Below are positions 7,351 to 16,048 of a DNA stretch of 50,946 nucleotides, piece by piece. A program made the translations under genes and the position numbers. The DNA is from Acidimicrobiales bacterium (GTDB lineage Bacteria > Actinomycetota > Acidimicrobiia > Acidimicrobiales > Aldehydirespiratoraceae): assembly GCA_029263175.1 (NCBI GenBank), contig JAJCXZ010000004.1, positions 1-50,946 on the forward strand, in the 5' to 3' direction. The notes below the pieces were generated by a model that did no database searches, was not told the DNA's origin, and saw only the letters and a program-made list of their open reading frames with translations. Position 1 is the first letter of the stretch. Every line of letters starts with the position of its first letter.

Positions 7351-7944
7351 TCAGTCTGCTTTGGACTTGCCTTTGGCCTTCTGCGTTGTCCGCCAGGCGC
7401 GCACTGAGTCGTGGCCGGCCTCGCTACCCATGTCGGCGACCGAGCGGGGAACGTCGTCGCCGAAGGGCTCACTGACGGCCTGCCAATCGGATGGTCGTTT
7501 GCCGAATCGTTTGGCCAGGACAGCCACGAGGATGCGCGCCTTCTCGTCGCCGTATCCGGGCACTTCGACCAGACGATCATGGACCACGGCGGCTGACCGA
7601 CGGCCCCGCCAGATGGCGGCAGCATCACCGTCGTATTCATCGACGATGTGGGCGCTGAGAGCTTGAATCCGCTTGGCCATCGATGCAGGGAAGCGGTGGA
7701 GCGCAGGCTTGATCGCTACCAGGGCAGCGAAGTCAGCGGGGTCGATGACGGCGATCGTGGCGGCGTCGAGCGGCTCGCCACGCTGGGCGCCGAGCCGCTC
7801 GGCGAGCCGATGCGGCCCGACGAACGCCCACTCGATCGGGATCTGCTGGTCGAGCAGCATGCCGATCAACAGGGCGAGTGGATCAGTGTTGATTCGGGCG
7901 TCAGCGCCAGCGTCGCCCGTTACCCAGAGAGTGCCGGCTCTCAC
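7351..7944 (-). CDS. HhH-GPD-type DNA repair protein
   Basis: A 197-residue protein of the actinobacterial HhH-GPD family (resembling TIGR03252), related to base-excision glycosylases. PLALLIGMLLDQQIPIEWAF is the characteristic first segment, and LVEVPGYGDEKARILVAVLAKRFG resembles the helix-hairpin-helix DNA-binding unit. These proteins are shorter than true glycosylases such as Nth or AlkA, and their base specificity is not established. Its ATG overlaps the aceE stop by four bases, so it is expressed in the aceE transcript. The lysine-rich tail (TTQKAKGKSKAD) is probably disordered. Confidence 0.8.
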   Translation of the reverse strand: MRAGTLWVTGDAGADARINTDPLALLIGMLLDQQIPIEWAFVGPHRLAERLGAQRGEPLDAATIAVIDPADFAALVAIKPALHRFPASMAKRIQALSAHIVDEYDGDAAAIWRGRRSAAVVHDRLVEVPGYGDEKARILVAVLAKRFGKRPSDWQAVSEPFGDDVPRSVADMGSEAGHDSVRAWRTTQKAKGKSKAD

Positions 7945-10676
7945 TGCCCGATGGTGGTGGCGCCGGTGTCGGGGTGAGCCGGGTCGGGGCGGTTGGGGTC
8001 GATCCCGTACTGCTCGATGGCAGCCTTGACCTCTTCGGTGGTGGCGAGCCCATCCTCGGCAAGAGCCGACAGCACGGCGACGACGAGGTGTTCGGCGTCG
8101 ACCTCGAAGAATCGACGCAACGCCTCTCTCGTGTCGGAACGACCGAACCCGTCGGTGCCGAGAACGTGCATGGCGCGAGGGGTCCAGCGGGCGATCTGCT
8201 CCGGAACCATCATCATCCAGTCAGAAACAGCGACAATCGGGCCCTCGCTGTCGTGGAGCTTGCGGGTGACCAGCGGGACCAACGGCTCTTCACCGGGAGC
8301 GAGACGGTTTCGACGGTCGCAATCGAGGGCGTCAGCGCGCAGCCGCTTGTACGAGGTGGCACTCCAGAGTTCGGCCGACACACCATGGTTCTCGGCAAGC
8401 ATCCGTTGGGCATCGTGGGCAGCGACAACTGCGGGGCCCGAGAACAGCACTGTGGCCTTCCGGTCGAACTCGCCGGTCTCGGGGCCATCGCTGTACTTGT
8501 AGAGACCCGACGTGATCTCGGCGTTGTCGACATGGTCGGGGCGAGGCGGCTGGATGTAGTTCTCGTTGTAGATGGTGATGTAGTAGAAGACGTCCTCGCC
8601 GTCGGCGGCCTTCTCCGGGTACATCCGAGCGAGACCGTCCTCGACGATCGCACCCAGTTCGTAGGCGAACGCCGGATCGTAGGCCTCACATGCCGGAACC
8701 GTGCTGGCCAGGAGCTGGCTATGGCCATCTTGATGCTGGAGCCCTTCGCCCATCAACGTGGTGCGCCCGGCGGTGGCCCCGAGAAGGAAGCCACGGGTGC
8801 GGGCGTCCGCCGCGGCCCACAACGAGTCGCCGACCCGCTGAAAGCCGAACATCGAATAGAACGTGTAGAACGGCACCATCGGGACACCGGTGTTGGCATA
8901 GGACGTCCCGGCGGCGATCCACGAGGCGGTTGACCCACACTCGGTGATGCCTTCTTCGAGGATCTGCCCGTCACTACTCTCGGAGTACGAGAGCAGGAGG
9001 TCGTGGTCGACGGGCTCGTAGAGCTGGCCACGCGGGGCGTAGATCTTGAATTCGCGGAACAGGGAGTCCATGCCGAACGTGCGGGCTTCGTCGGGCACGA
9101 TCGGGACGACTCGCTCGCCGAAGGTCTGATCGCGGAGGAGGTCACGAAGCAGGGCGGTGAAGGCCATCGTGGTCGAGACTGCGCGACCGGCTGAGCCCTT
9201 CTGCAGGTCGATGAACGGTCCGCCCACGGGCAGCTGAATCGGACGACGATCGCGCACGATCCGCGAGGGCACGCTGCCATCGAGGGCGCGACGCCGCTCC
9301 ATCATGTATTCGTGCTCGATGCTGTCGGGCCCGGGCTTGAAGTATGGCGGGATGCCGTCTTCGAGCGACTCCTCGGGGATCTCGGCTGCGACATTGAGGC
9401 GCTCGCGCAACTCGATGAGCTGCGGCTTGGTCATCTTCTTGATCTGATGCGTGGCGTTGCGGCCCTCGAAGCCTTCGCCGAGTGTCCAGCCCTTGACCGT
9501 CTTGGCGAGGATCACGGTGGGTTGCCCCTTGACCTCGCTGGCCGCCTTGAAGGCTGCGTAGACCTTCTGATAGTCGTGGCCGCCGCGGGGAAGGCGCTCG
9601 AGCTGCGTGTCGGTGAGGTGCTCGACCAGCTTGCGGAGGCGCGGGTCGGGGCCGAAGAAGTGCTCTCGGATGTAGGCACCGTCCTCGGTGGCGTAACGCT
9701 GGTATTCGCCATCGACGGTTTGGCCCATCTTGTTGAGCAGCACCCCATCGACGTCGCGGTGGAGCAGTTCGTCCCATTCCGTGCCCCACACCACCTTGAT
9801 CACGTTCCAGCCGGCGCCGCGGAACACACCTTCGAGTTCCTGGATCATCTTGCCGTTGCCACGAACGGGTCCGTCGAGCCGCTGCAGGTTGCAGTTCACG
9901 ACCCACTTGAGGTTGTCGAGATCTGAACGGCCCGCGAGCGAAATGGCTCCGAGCGTCTCGGGCTCATCGCACTCGCCGTCACCGAGGAACGACCACACCG
10001 TGCTCTGGCTGGTGTCGTCGATGTTGCGCTGATGGAGGTACTTGTTGAAACGAGCGTGGTAGATCGAGTTGATCGGACCGAGTCCCATCGACACCGTGGG
10101 GTACTCCCAGAAGTTCGGCATCAGGCGGGGGTGGGGATAGCTGGAGAGGCCGTTGCCGCCGATCTCCATCCGGAAGTTGTCGAGTTGGGCTTCGGTGAGG
10201 CGGCCTTCCATGAAAGCTCGGGCGTAAACGCCCGGTGCCGCGTGCCCTTGGAAGTAGATGGCGTCACCGGGGAAGCCATCCTCCTTGCCCCGGAAGAAGT
10301 GGTTGTAGCCGACTTCGTAGAGCGCTGCGCTGGAGGCAAAGGTCGACAGGTGCCCGCCGATTCCGTCGGCTGTCTTGTTGGCACGGATCACCATTGCCGC
10401 GGCGTTCCAGCGTATGAAGGCGCGGATGCGGCGTTCGATGTCTTCGTTGCCGGGGAAGAACGGCTGTTCCTCGGCTGGAATCGTGTTGATGTAGGGGGTT
10501 GACGTCGTGGGCGGGACGCCGATGTTCAGCTCGTTGGCCCGTTCGAGAAGCTTGGCGACGATGTAGCGCGCTCGCGGGGCGCCCGCCGCGCCGACCACCG
10601 CATCGAGCGAATCGATCCACTCCCTCGTCTCGGTCGGATCGATGTCAGGAAGCTGTCGCGAGTAGTGGTCAATCAT
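7941..10676 (-). CDS. aceE: Pyruvate dehydrogenase E1 component, homodimeric
   Basis: A 911-residue thiamine diphosphate enzyme that decarboxylates pyruvate and passes the acetyl group to the lipoyl arm of E2. Length and sequence match the single-chain AceE of gamma-proteobacteria and actinobacteria. The ThDP/Mg motif is GDGECDE at 232-238 with NCNLQ at 261-265, and GHAAPGVYARAF (144-155) and the C-terminal GTDGFGRSDTREALRRFFE are family hallmarks. It is not next to E2; the lipoamide dehydrogenase, E2 and lipoate genes lie at 34.1-39.0 kb on the other strand. The downstream HhH-GPD gene overlaps its stop codon. Confidence 0.95.
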   Translation of the reverse strand: MIDHYSRQLPDIDPTETREWIDSLDAVVGAAGAPRARYIVAKLLERANELNIGVPPTTSTPYINTIPAEEQPFFPGNEDIERRIRAFIRWNAAAMVIRANKTADGIGGHLSTFASSAALYEVGYNHFFRGKEDGFPGDAIYFQGHAAPGVYARAFMEGRLTEAQLDNFRMEIGGNGLSSYPHPRLMPNFWEYPTVSMGLGPINSIYHARFNKYLHQRNIDDTSQSTVWSFLGDGECDEPETLGAISLAGRSDLDNLKWVVNCNLQRLDGPVRGNGKMIQELEGVFRGAGWNVIKVVWGTEWDELLHRDVDGVLLNKMGQTVDGEYQRYATEDGAYIREHFFGPDPRLRKLVEHLTDTQLERLPRGGHDYQKVYAAFKAASEVKGQPTVILAKTVKGWTLGEGFEGRNATHQIKKMTKPQLIELRERLNVAAEIPEESLEDGIPPYFKPGPDSIEHEYMMERRRALDGSVPSRIVRDRRPIQLPVGGPFIDLQKGSAGRAVSTTMAFTALLRDLLRDQTFGERVVPIVPDEARTFGMDSLFREFKIYAPRGQLYEPVDHDLLLSYSESSDGQILEEGITECGSTASWIAAGTSYANTGVPMVPFYTFYSMFGFQRVGDSLWAAADARTRGFLLGATAGRTTLMGEGLQHQDGHSQLLASTVPACEAYDPAFAYELGAIVEDGLARMYPEKAADGEDVFYYITIYNENYIQPPRPDHVDNAEITSGLYKYSDGPETGEFDRKATVLFSGPAVVAAHDAQRMLAENHGVSAELWSATSYKRLRADALDCDRRNRLAPGEEPLVPLVTRKLHDSEGPIVAVSDWMMMVPEQIARWTPRAMHVLGTDGFGRSDTREALRRFFEVDAEHLVVAVLSALAEDGLATTEEVKAAIEQYGIDPNRPDPAHPDTGATTIGQ

Positions 10677-10730
10677 AATTACTGCGAGTATTTCAGGCTT
10701 TTGACAACTTCGGGCGCGTTTCTGCCCAGA

Positions 10731-10736
10731 TATGGT
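10731..10736 (+). promoter_or_regulatory. Minus-10 box of a leaderless promoter (RNase HI fusion)
   Basis: TATGGT is followed by exactly seven bases and the GTG at 10744. This favours the GTG over the ATG at 10732, which lies inside the box. TTGACA at 10701-10706 is 24 bases upstream, too far for an ideal minus-35. Confidence 0.55.
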
Positions 10737-10743
10737 TTGCCAC

Positions 10744-11811
10744 GTGTCACACCCTCGAACCGTCGTCTACACGGATGGGGCCTGCCGGGGAAATCCGGGG
10801 CCCGGGGGATGGGGCTGGGTGGTTCCCGACGGTCCTTGGGCCAATGGTGCCGATCCCGACACAACGAATCAACGCATGGAGCTCATGGCCGCGCTCGATG
10901 CGCTTCGGACCATCGAGGGTCCCGTGGAGGTCGTGTCGGATTCGACCTACGTCGTCAACTGTTTCAGGGACGACTGGTGGAGAGGTTGGCTCAAACGCGA
11001 TTGGAAGAACTCCAAGAAGGAGCCGATCGCGAACCGCGACCTGTGGGAGCCGCTCATCGAGCTCTACCGATCGCGAGCTTACGAGATCACGTTCACCTGG
11101 GTGAAGGGGCACGCCGGCAACGAGTTCAACGACATCGCCGATCGGCTGGCTGTCGAGGCCTCGCACACGCAGCAGGGTCGCTACGGCGTTGGCCCTCCCT
11201 CCGACCTCGGTCCGCCGGACGAGATCGGTGGAGTGTCCCCGGTCGACACCACGGCCCCTCGGCCCGGAGCCGACGGCGTCTATGGGCAGACGTGGCGCCC
11301 CACCGGGCGAGCCCTCGTGGTCACCGGCCATCAGCCGCCTGAGATAGGTGGCTTTGCCGATGACCCACACAACCTGCCGCCAGGCCATGTCGCGGTTCGC
11401 GCCCGCCTCACGGAGATCCTCGAGGCGAAGAAGACCATCGAGCCGGACCTGGTCGTCCTCACCGGTCTTCGGCTCGGCGTGGAAACGCTCGCGGCGGAGG
11501 CCGCAGTGGCCGCGGGTGTCCCCTACGTGGCGATCCTGCCGTTCCCCGACCCCGACTCGGTCTGGCCCGAGCCCGCACGCCGCCGCTTCGCCGAACTCAC
11601 CGCCCACGCAGACGCAGTCGTGCGGCTCGAACGCAAGGCACCGGAGTCGGCTCTGCGAGCAGGCCAGGCGATCGACCGGCGTAATGGTTGGCTCCGCAAG
11701 GTGGCTGACGAGGCACTCATTGTCTGGGATGGTGCTGAAAAGCGCATCGGCAAGGTCGTGGCCGACTTCGAAAAGAGCCATCCCGACGATGTGTGGGTGG
11801 TCAGTCCCTGA
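10744..11811 (+). CDS. Ribonuclease HI fused to a SLOG/YpsA-like domain
   Basis: A 355-residue two-domain protein. Residues 1-145 are a full RNase HI: Asp11 (YTDGACRGNPGPGG), Glu46 (QRMELMAAL), Asp66 (VSDSTYVV), His123 (KGHAGN) and Asp133 (ADRLA), which should cut RNA in RNA-DNA hybrids. A Pro-rich linker leads to a second Rossmann-like domain (about 188-355: ALVVTGHQPPEIGG, DLVVLTGLRLGVETLAAEAA, VPYVAILPFPDPDSVWPE) resembling YpsA/DUF1273 SLOG proteins that bind nucleotide-like ligands. GTG at 10744 is chosen from the promoter spacing. Usual RNase HI is about 150 residues, so the tail is a true addition. Confidence 0.85.
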   Translation: MSHPRTVVYTDGACRGNPGPGGWGWVVPDGPWANGADPDTTNQRMELMAALDALRTIEGPVEVVSDSTYVVNCFRDDWWRGWLKRDWKNSKKEPIANRDLWEPLIELYRSRAYEITFTWVKGHAGNEFNDIADRLAVEASHTQQGRYGVGPPSDLGPPDEIGGVSPVDTTAPRPGADGVYGQTWRPTGRALVVTGHQPPEIGGFADDPHNLPPGHVAVRARLTEILEAKKTIEPDLVVLTGLRLGVETLAAEAAVAAGVPYVAILPFPDPDSVWPEPARRRFAELTAHADAVVRLERKAPESALRAGQAIDRRNGWLRKVADEALIVWDGAEKRIGKVVADFEKSHPDDVWVVSP

Positions 11812-12706
11812 GTGTGGCCGACAGCGCCGGCTCGAGGCCGGCGTGCTCGAACACGAACCCTTCCTCCACCAGCGCACATGGCGAAACATGAGCGCTGCTG
11901 AGGAGCAGCTCGCGCGTGAGCTCTCGGCCGAGCTTGGCCCAGAGTGCGATGGTCGGCGTGGGAATGATGGTCGGCCGGTGCAGCACCTTCCCCAGGGTCT
12001 TCGTGAATTCGGCATTGGTGACGGGGTTGGGAGCGGTCAGATTCACGGCGCCCGAGACCCGGTGGTCGAGGAGCCAGATCATGGCGGCAACATGATCGGT
12101 GAGGCTGATCCAGCTCATCCATTGTGTGCCCTTGCCGATGCGGCCGCCGGCGCCGAGCTTGAAGAACGGCAGCTGTTCAGCGAGCACTCCGCCACTCTTG
12201 TCGAGCACGATCCCGGTGCGGAGGTGGGCGACTCGCGTGCGGTGATCGAGAGGTTCTGTTGCTTCCTCCCACGCCAACACAACCTCAGCGGCGAAACCGT
12301 GACCGGGCGCGGAATGCTCTGTGAGCCTTTCCTCGCCGCGATCGCCGTAGAAGCCGATCGCCGAGCCGGACAGGAAGACACTCGGCGGCGAACTGAGCTC
12401 CGCCATCGTGGTGGCGAGCAGTCGGGTGCCCTGGACCCGGCTGTCGAGGATCCTTGCCTTTTGAGCCTGGGTCCAGCGTCGCTCTGCAAGACCCTCGCCG
12501 GCGAGATGGATGACCGCATCGATTCGGCCCACCGCCATGAGTCCGTCGTGATCGATCGTTCCCGCCGATGGGTCCCAACGCACTGCGGCTCCGGCGGTCG
12601 GTCCGTGGCCGCGGACGAGACGCACCGGCTGGTGGCCGCTCGCCGCCAACCGCGGCAAAAGCGCCGAACCGATGAACCCAGTTGACCCACTGACGAGTAC
12701 CCGCAC
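11801..12706 (-). CDS. TIGR01777 family NAD(P)-binding epimerase-like protein
   Basis: A 301-residue extended SDR protein of the TIGR01777 group (YfcH/SDR39U1-like). The N-terminus has the Rossmann motif VSGSTGFIGSAL; VIHLAGEGLAERRW and SGSAIGFYGDRG are the typical family segments, and the C-terminal part carries VNLTAPNPVTNAEFTKTLG. The substrate is unknown for nearly all members; a role in cell-envelope or nucleotide-sugar chemistry is often guessed without proof. The GTG start at 12706 begins directly with the Rossmann strand. Its 3' end overlaps the convergent RNase HI fusion by 11 bases. Confidence 0.85.
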   Translation of the reverse strand: MRVLVSGSTGFIGSALLPRLAASGHQPVRLVRGHGPTAGAAVRWDPSAGTIDHDGLMAVGRIDAVIHLAGEGLAERRWTQAQKARILDSRVQGTRLLATTMAELSSPPSVFLSGSAIGFYGDRGEERLTEHSAPGHGFAAEVVLAWEEATEPLDHRTRVAHLRTGIVLDKSGGVLAEQLPFFKLGAGGRIGKGTQWMSWISLTDHVAAMIWLLDHRVSGAVNLTAPNPVTNAEFTKTLGKVLHRPTIIPTPTIALWAKLGRELTRELLLSSAHVSPCALVEEGFVFEHAGLEPALSATLRD

Positions 12707-12780
12707 AAGAGGATGCTCTCACGGCCAGCAGGCGCGTGTCGCGCAGAGCTACGATCACCCCACGCGACGAGGGAGCAGCG

Positions 12781-13029
12781 ATGGACGACGAGGGCGTTGA
12801 GCAGACAGAGAAACGTGGACTACAAGGCGGCCTGGTCGTCGCGACGTTGGTTGCCGCCGCGTTGGCGGCTTTCGTGCTGCAGAACACCGATTCGACACCG
12901 GTCACCTGGCTGATGTTCGACGGCTCGGCGCCATTGTTCATCGTGATCCTGGGCTCAGCAGTCGCCGGCGCGGTACTCAGCGAAGCCGCCGGCTGGATGA
13001 TTCGCCGCCGGCGCCGGCACCGTCGCTGA
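12781..13029 (+). CDS. LapA-like (DUF1049) small membrane protein
   Basis: An 82-residue protein with two predicted membrane helices (LVVATLVAAALAAFVLQNTD and APLFIVILGSAVAGAVLSEA) and a short arginine-rich tail (RRRRRHRR). The QNTDSTPVTWLMFDG segment between the helices is the hallmark of the LapA/DUF1049 family, linked to lipopolysaccharide assembly in E. coli but uncharacterised in actinobacteria. ATG 12781 is preceded by GAGGGAG about six bases away and by a TACGAT minus-10 box at 12750-12755. Divergent from the epimerase-like gene. Confidence 0.75.
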   Translation: MDDEGVEQTEKRGLQGGLVVATLVAAALAAFVLQNTDSTPVTWLMFDGSAPLFIVILGSAVAGAVLSEAAGWMIRRRRRHRR

Positions 13030-13045
13030 CCGCGAAGGGGCAGGT

Positions 13046-13675
13046 CTAAGAAGCCGCAGGGTCGCGTCGACGCTTGGTGACGACGACGAGGAACACGCCG
13101 AGGCCGAGCAGCGTCACGGCCACTTGAACGAAGAACTCCGCATGGGTCGCACCGGTGATGGCCAGACTCGGCCCTCCGGTGCTGCCGGTGTTCGATCCGG
13201 TCTCGCCGCCCGACGTGCCACCGCCGGGCACCGTCGTGGTCGTAGTCGGGCCTGGTCCACCGACCACACCACCACTACCGTCGTCACATGAGCCGTCAAC
13301 CGGGTCGTCGCCGTTGTGGCAGACCAGGGTGAGCACCGCGGTCCCGGATTCCGGCCCACAGGTGGCCCGGACGGTCTGGTCGGTACCCGCGAGCAGTCCA
13401 TCGGGCAACACGACGTCGGTGACGGTGTAGAAACCGCCGGAATCGGCCACACCAGTGGCCAGAACGCCGGGCACGCCGTCGATTGTGATTTCCACCGTTG
13501 CTGCCGCGGCACAGTTCTGGCCGAAGACATCGAACGTCTGGTCGACGGGAAGCCGTGCGGGGGAGACGAAGACCGAGACTCCACCACCGCCGTATTGGGC
13601 GGTTGCCGGCGCGGCGAATCCGAGCGTCAGGGCTGCTGCAGCGAGCAGGGCGGCGAGAGTACGAGAAATCGGCAT
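13046..13675 (-). CDS. Secreted LAxTG-type surface protein
   Basis: A 209-residue exported protein. Residues 1-27 are a signal peptide (basic start, AALLAAAALTLGFA, cleavage near APATAQ). A beta-rich domain with three cysteines follows, then a Thr/Gly/Pro-rich linker, a LAITG motif, a hydrophobic helix (VAVTLLGLGVFLVVV) and a basic TKRRRD tail. LAxTG plus helix plus positive tail is the sorting signal reported for class E sortases, so it is probably linked to the cell wall; no sortase gene is visible in the window. ATG 13675 was chosen because the signal peptide starts there. Confidence 0.72.
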   Translation of the reverse strand: MPISRTLAALLAAAALTLGFAAPATAQYGGGGVSVFVSPARLPVDQTFDVFGQNCAAAATVEITIDGVPGVLATGVADSGGFYTVTDVVLPDGLLAGTDQTVRATCGPESGTAVLTLVCHNGDDPVDGSCDDGSGGVVGGPGPTTTTTVPGGGTSGGETGSNTGSTGGPSLAITGATHAEFFVQVAVTLLGLGVFLVVVTKRRRDPAAS

Positions 13676-13761
13676 AGTTGAGCGGGCGCACGGGCCCACA
13701 CCCAGGATCGGCAGTCGCGGCCCTCGATTGAGTGATCTGGGCCGTTCAGCCAGGTCGCGCG

Positions 13762-15969
13762 CTACGGAGCGCGGAGAGAAGCGTCGGCGGCCAGCACCAT
13801 CTGATCCGCGAGGGTGGCGGTCTCGCCGTCCACGGTGACCTCAACCGACACGAGATCGTCGTTCACCAACGGTTGGTGGGGCACCACCAACTCGTACTCA
13901 TCGAGCCCGTCGATCTCAAGGCGGCCGGCCAGGTCGAGTTCGACGACAAGAGTCGTCATCGAGGGAATCTCGACGGTGAACGTGATCGCCTCCCCGCCGA
14001 ACGCGGCATCTCGCCCGGCCGGTACCGCGACGCCGTTGATACGAACGCTCACGAGATCGAGAGCCGTGTGGACCGAGAACAGAGCGACGTTGGTGCCAAG
14101 GGGAAAACCCTGGTCGTTGCTGCCGATGACCGAAAGCGGCAGCCCGGCTGTCGGCGCCCGGTTCTGGAGAGTGATGGTGGCGGTTGCCGATGCCCTGCCG
14201 TCGTCGATCACCACCTCGTAGTCGAGGGACCGCTCGAGATAGACGTCGAGCTTGTTCTGGCCCGAGTTCTGGTGAACCAACGCGATGAGATCTCGTCCGG
14301 CGGGCGAGGGGAACGCTCCATCGAGGCCGGCAGTGTCGATGAGAGCGGCCGGGCCGCCCCCGCTCGCCCACCACGCGCCGAGCCGGTCGGCCTCGATGAT
14401 CGGCCCGATTTTCGCGGCGATACCGCGCGGACCAGGGAGGGCATTGCCGGTGAATGCGTCGAATGCGCCGGTGACGAGTTGGCCGAGGGCAAGGACCCGG
14501 GCGTTGTCGTCGCCCTCGAAGCGGTCGTACTGGTCGACGAGGAGAAAGTCCACGACCGTGTCGGCGCTGAGACGAATCTCGCCGGCGCTGACCGGACCGC
14601 TGAGGTCGAGAATCGCTTCCATTGCATACGGGTCGAGCACGACAACGCCATCGATCTCGACCGCGTCGGCTTCCTCCCCACGCGAGGCTTGTTCGTAGAG
14701 AGCGGCGGCCACCGCCGCGACGCTCGGAAGGTCCGGTTCGAGTCCCACATCCTGGAAGTACGTCTCGGGCTCGTATTCCGCCCAGCGGTCGATGTATTGC
14801 TCAGGCCCGAGTAGTTCGGCGTCGGCATCGATGAGCCGGCGGTTCAGATCCTCGTTGCGGCCCGCGTCCACGATCTCGAACTGGCCATCGTCGGCGCGGA
14901 TCACCACGAAGTTGCCGACGAGTCCGCCGACACCGCGGGCCTCCGCCGGCGTCGTGAGGAGCACCAACCAGTGAACGGGCTCGTTCGCCCCCAGCATGGC
15001 CGGCACCTCGCGAGCTGCCTGGGCGGCAGTGCGCGCCGCGGGAAGGGCGCGATCGAGCTCGGCCACCAGTTCACCGAGCCGGGTGTCGACCGGGCTGATC
15101 AACCACGGATTCTGAACGTCGCCGATGCGAAGATGAGCCCGGCTGACCGACTGTTCAGCCCGGGACAGCACGGGTGCGAGAAGGTCGAGGATCCCAAGAT
15201 CGATCCTTCCCTCGACGAGTCGGACATCGTCGAGATCGACAGCCAGTGTGGTCTCCGCCGCGGTGTCGGTGAGCGACACCCCTTCGGACGCAACGACCTG
15301 AACGGCTCTGACGTGTTGACCAACGATCGGGACGAGGCGAGCGGGCAAACTCCAAGGCCCACCAACCTTGCCCTGGACCGATCGGAACGCGTCGGCGGAG
15401 TGCTCGAACTCTCGGGCGGCGTCCGCCTGGACACCATCGGAGGCCAACCGGAAACCCGCTTTCGCGTGATCGATGCCCTGGTTCACGTCGCCGAGGGCGA
15501 GCAGCGCGACGACGGCAAATACCGCGGAGGACAGAGCGGCCGCGCCGAATAGGACACCCACTATCCTGCCGACGACCTTCGATCGCCCATCCGGTAGATG
15601 GTGGAGGCCCGAGCCGACGATCGGCACGGCCACCGCTGCCGCGATCAAGGTGGTGGAGCTGTGGAACGGGCCGGCGCCGAGCCGGCCCAGGTACCACGCG
15701 AGGATGGCGCCACACATGGCCCCGATCCAGCGGCGGCGTTCGGTCAACAGAGCAAACGCCACGAGGACGACGGCGATCCCGATGCCGATCAGGCCTGCGA
15801 GATCCGGACTGAACCAGACGGCCATCAGGGAACTCAGCATCCACGAGTTGCGACGTCCCCGGCTGGCGGCGATGGCGAGCAGTGCTCCTGAGCCAGCCAC
15901 GTACGCGACATCGACACTGATCAGCCCGGTGGGCGCGGCACCGCCGAGGGAGGCCGCGAAGCCACCCAA
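13762..15969 (-). CDS. DUF4012 membrane protein
   Basis: A protein of at least 735 residues. The N-terminal 180 residues hold four to five hydrophobic helices (VDVAYVAGSGALLAIA, LIGIGIAVVLVAFALL, STTLIAAAVAVPIVG, FGAAALSSAVFAVVALLAL). The large C-terminal part contains VHWLVLLTTPAEARG and GGLVGNFVVIRADDG, typical of DUF4012, a domain of unknown function found in polysaccharide loci of actinobacteria. It likely serves in cell-surface polymer assembly or attachment. The first usable codon is a TTG, and the frame is open for about 30 residues further upstream (including RRVRRTGRDERQAIAIIATL) without ATG or GTG, so the true start is uncertain. Confidence 0.8.
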   Translation of the reverse strand: MGGFAASLGGAAPTGLISVDVAYVAGSGALLAIAASRGRRNSWMLSSLMAVWFSPDLAGLIGIGIAVVLVAFALLTERRRWIGAMCGAILAWYLGRLGAGPFHSSTTLIAAAVAVPIVGSGLHHLPDGRSKVVGRIVGVLFGAAALSSAVFAVVALLALGDVNQGIDHAKAGFRLASDGVQADAAREFEHSADAFRSVQGKVGGPWSLPARLVPIVGQHVRAVQVVASEGVSLTDTAAETTLAVDLDDVRLVEGRIDLGILDLLAPVLSRAEQSVSRAHLRIGDVQNPWLISPVDTRLGELVAELDRALPAARTAAQAAREVPAMLGANEPVHWLVLLTTPAEARGVGGLVGNFVVIRADDGQFEIVDAGRNEDLNRRLIDADAELLGPEQYIDRWAEYEPETYFQDVGLEPDLPSVAAVAAALYEQASRGEEADAVEIDGVVVLDPYAMEAILDLSGPVSAGEIRLSADTVVDFLLVDQYDRFEGDDNARVLALGQLVTGAFDAFTGNALPGPRGIAAKIGPIIEADRLGAWWASGGGPAALIDTAGLDGAFPSPAGRDLIALVHQNSGQNKLDVYLERSLDYEVVIDDGRASATATITLQNRAPTAGLPLSVIGSNDQGFPLGTNVALFSVHTALDLVSVRINGVAVPAGRDAAFGGEAITFTVEIPSMTTLVVELDLAGRLEIDGLDEYELVVPHQPLVNDDLVSVEVTVDGETATLADQMVLAADASLRAP

Positions 15970-16048
15970 TGTGGCGATTATGGCGATCGCCTGGCGCTCG
16001 TCGCGGCCGGTGCGTCGGACGCGTCTGGGGGTGGCGTGACGTGGCTCT

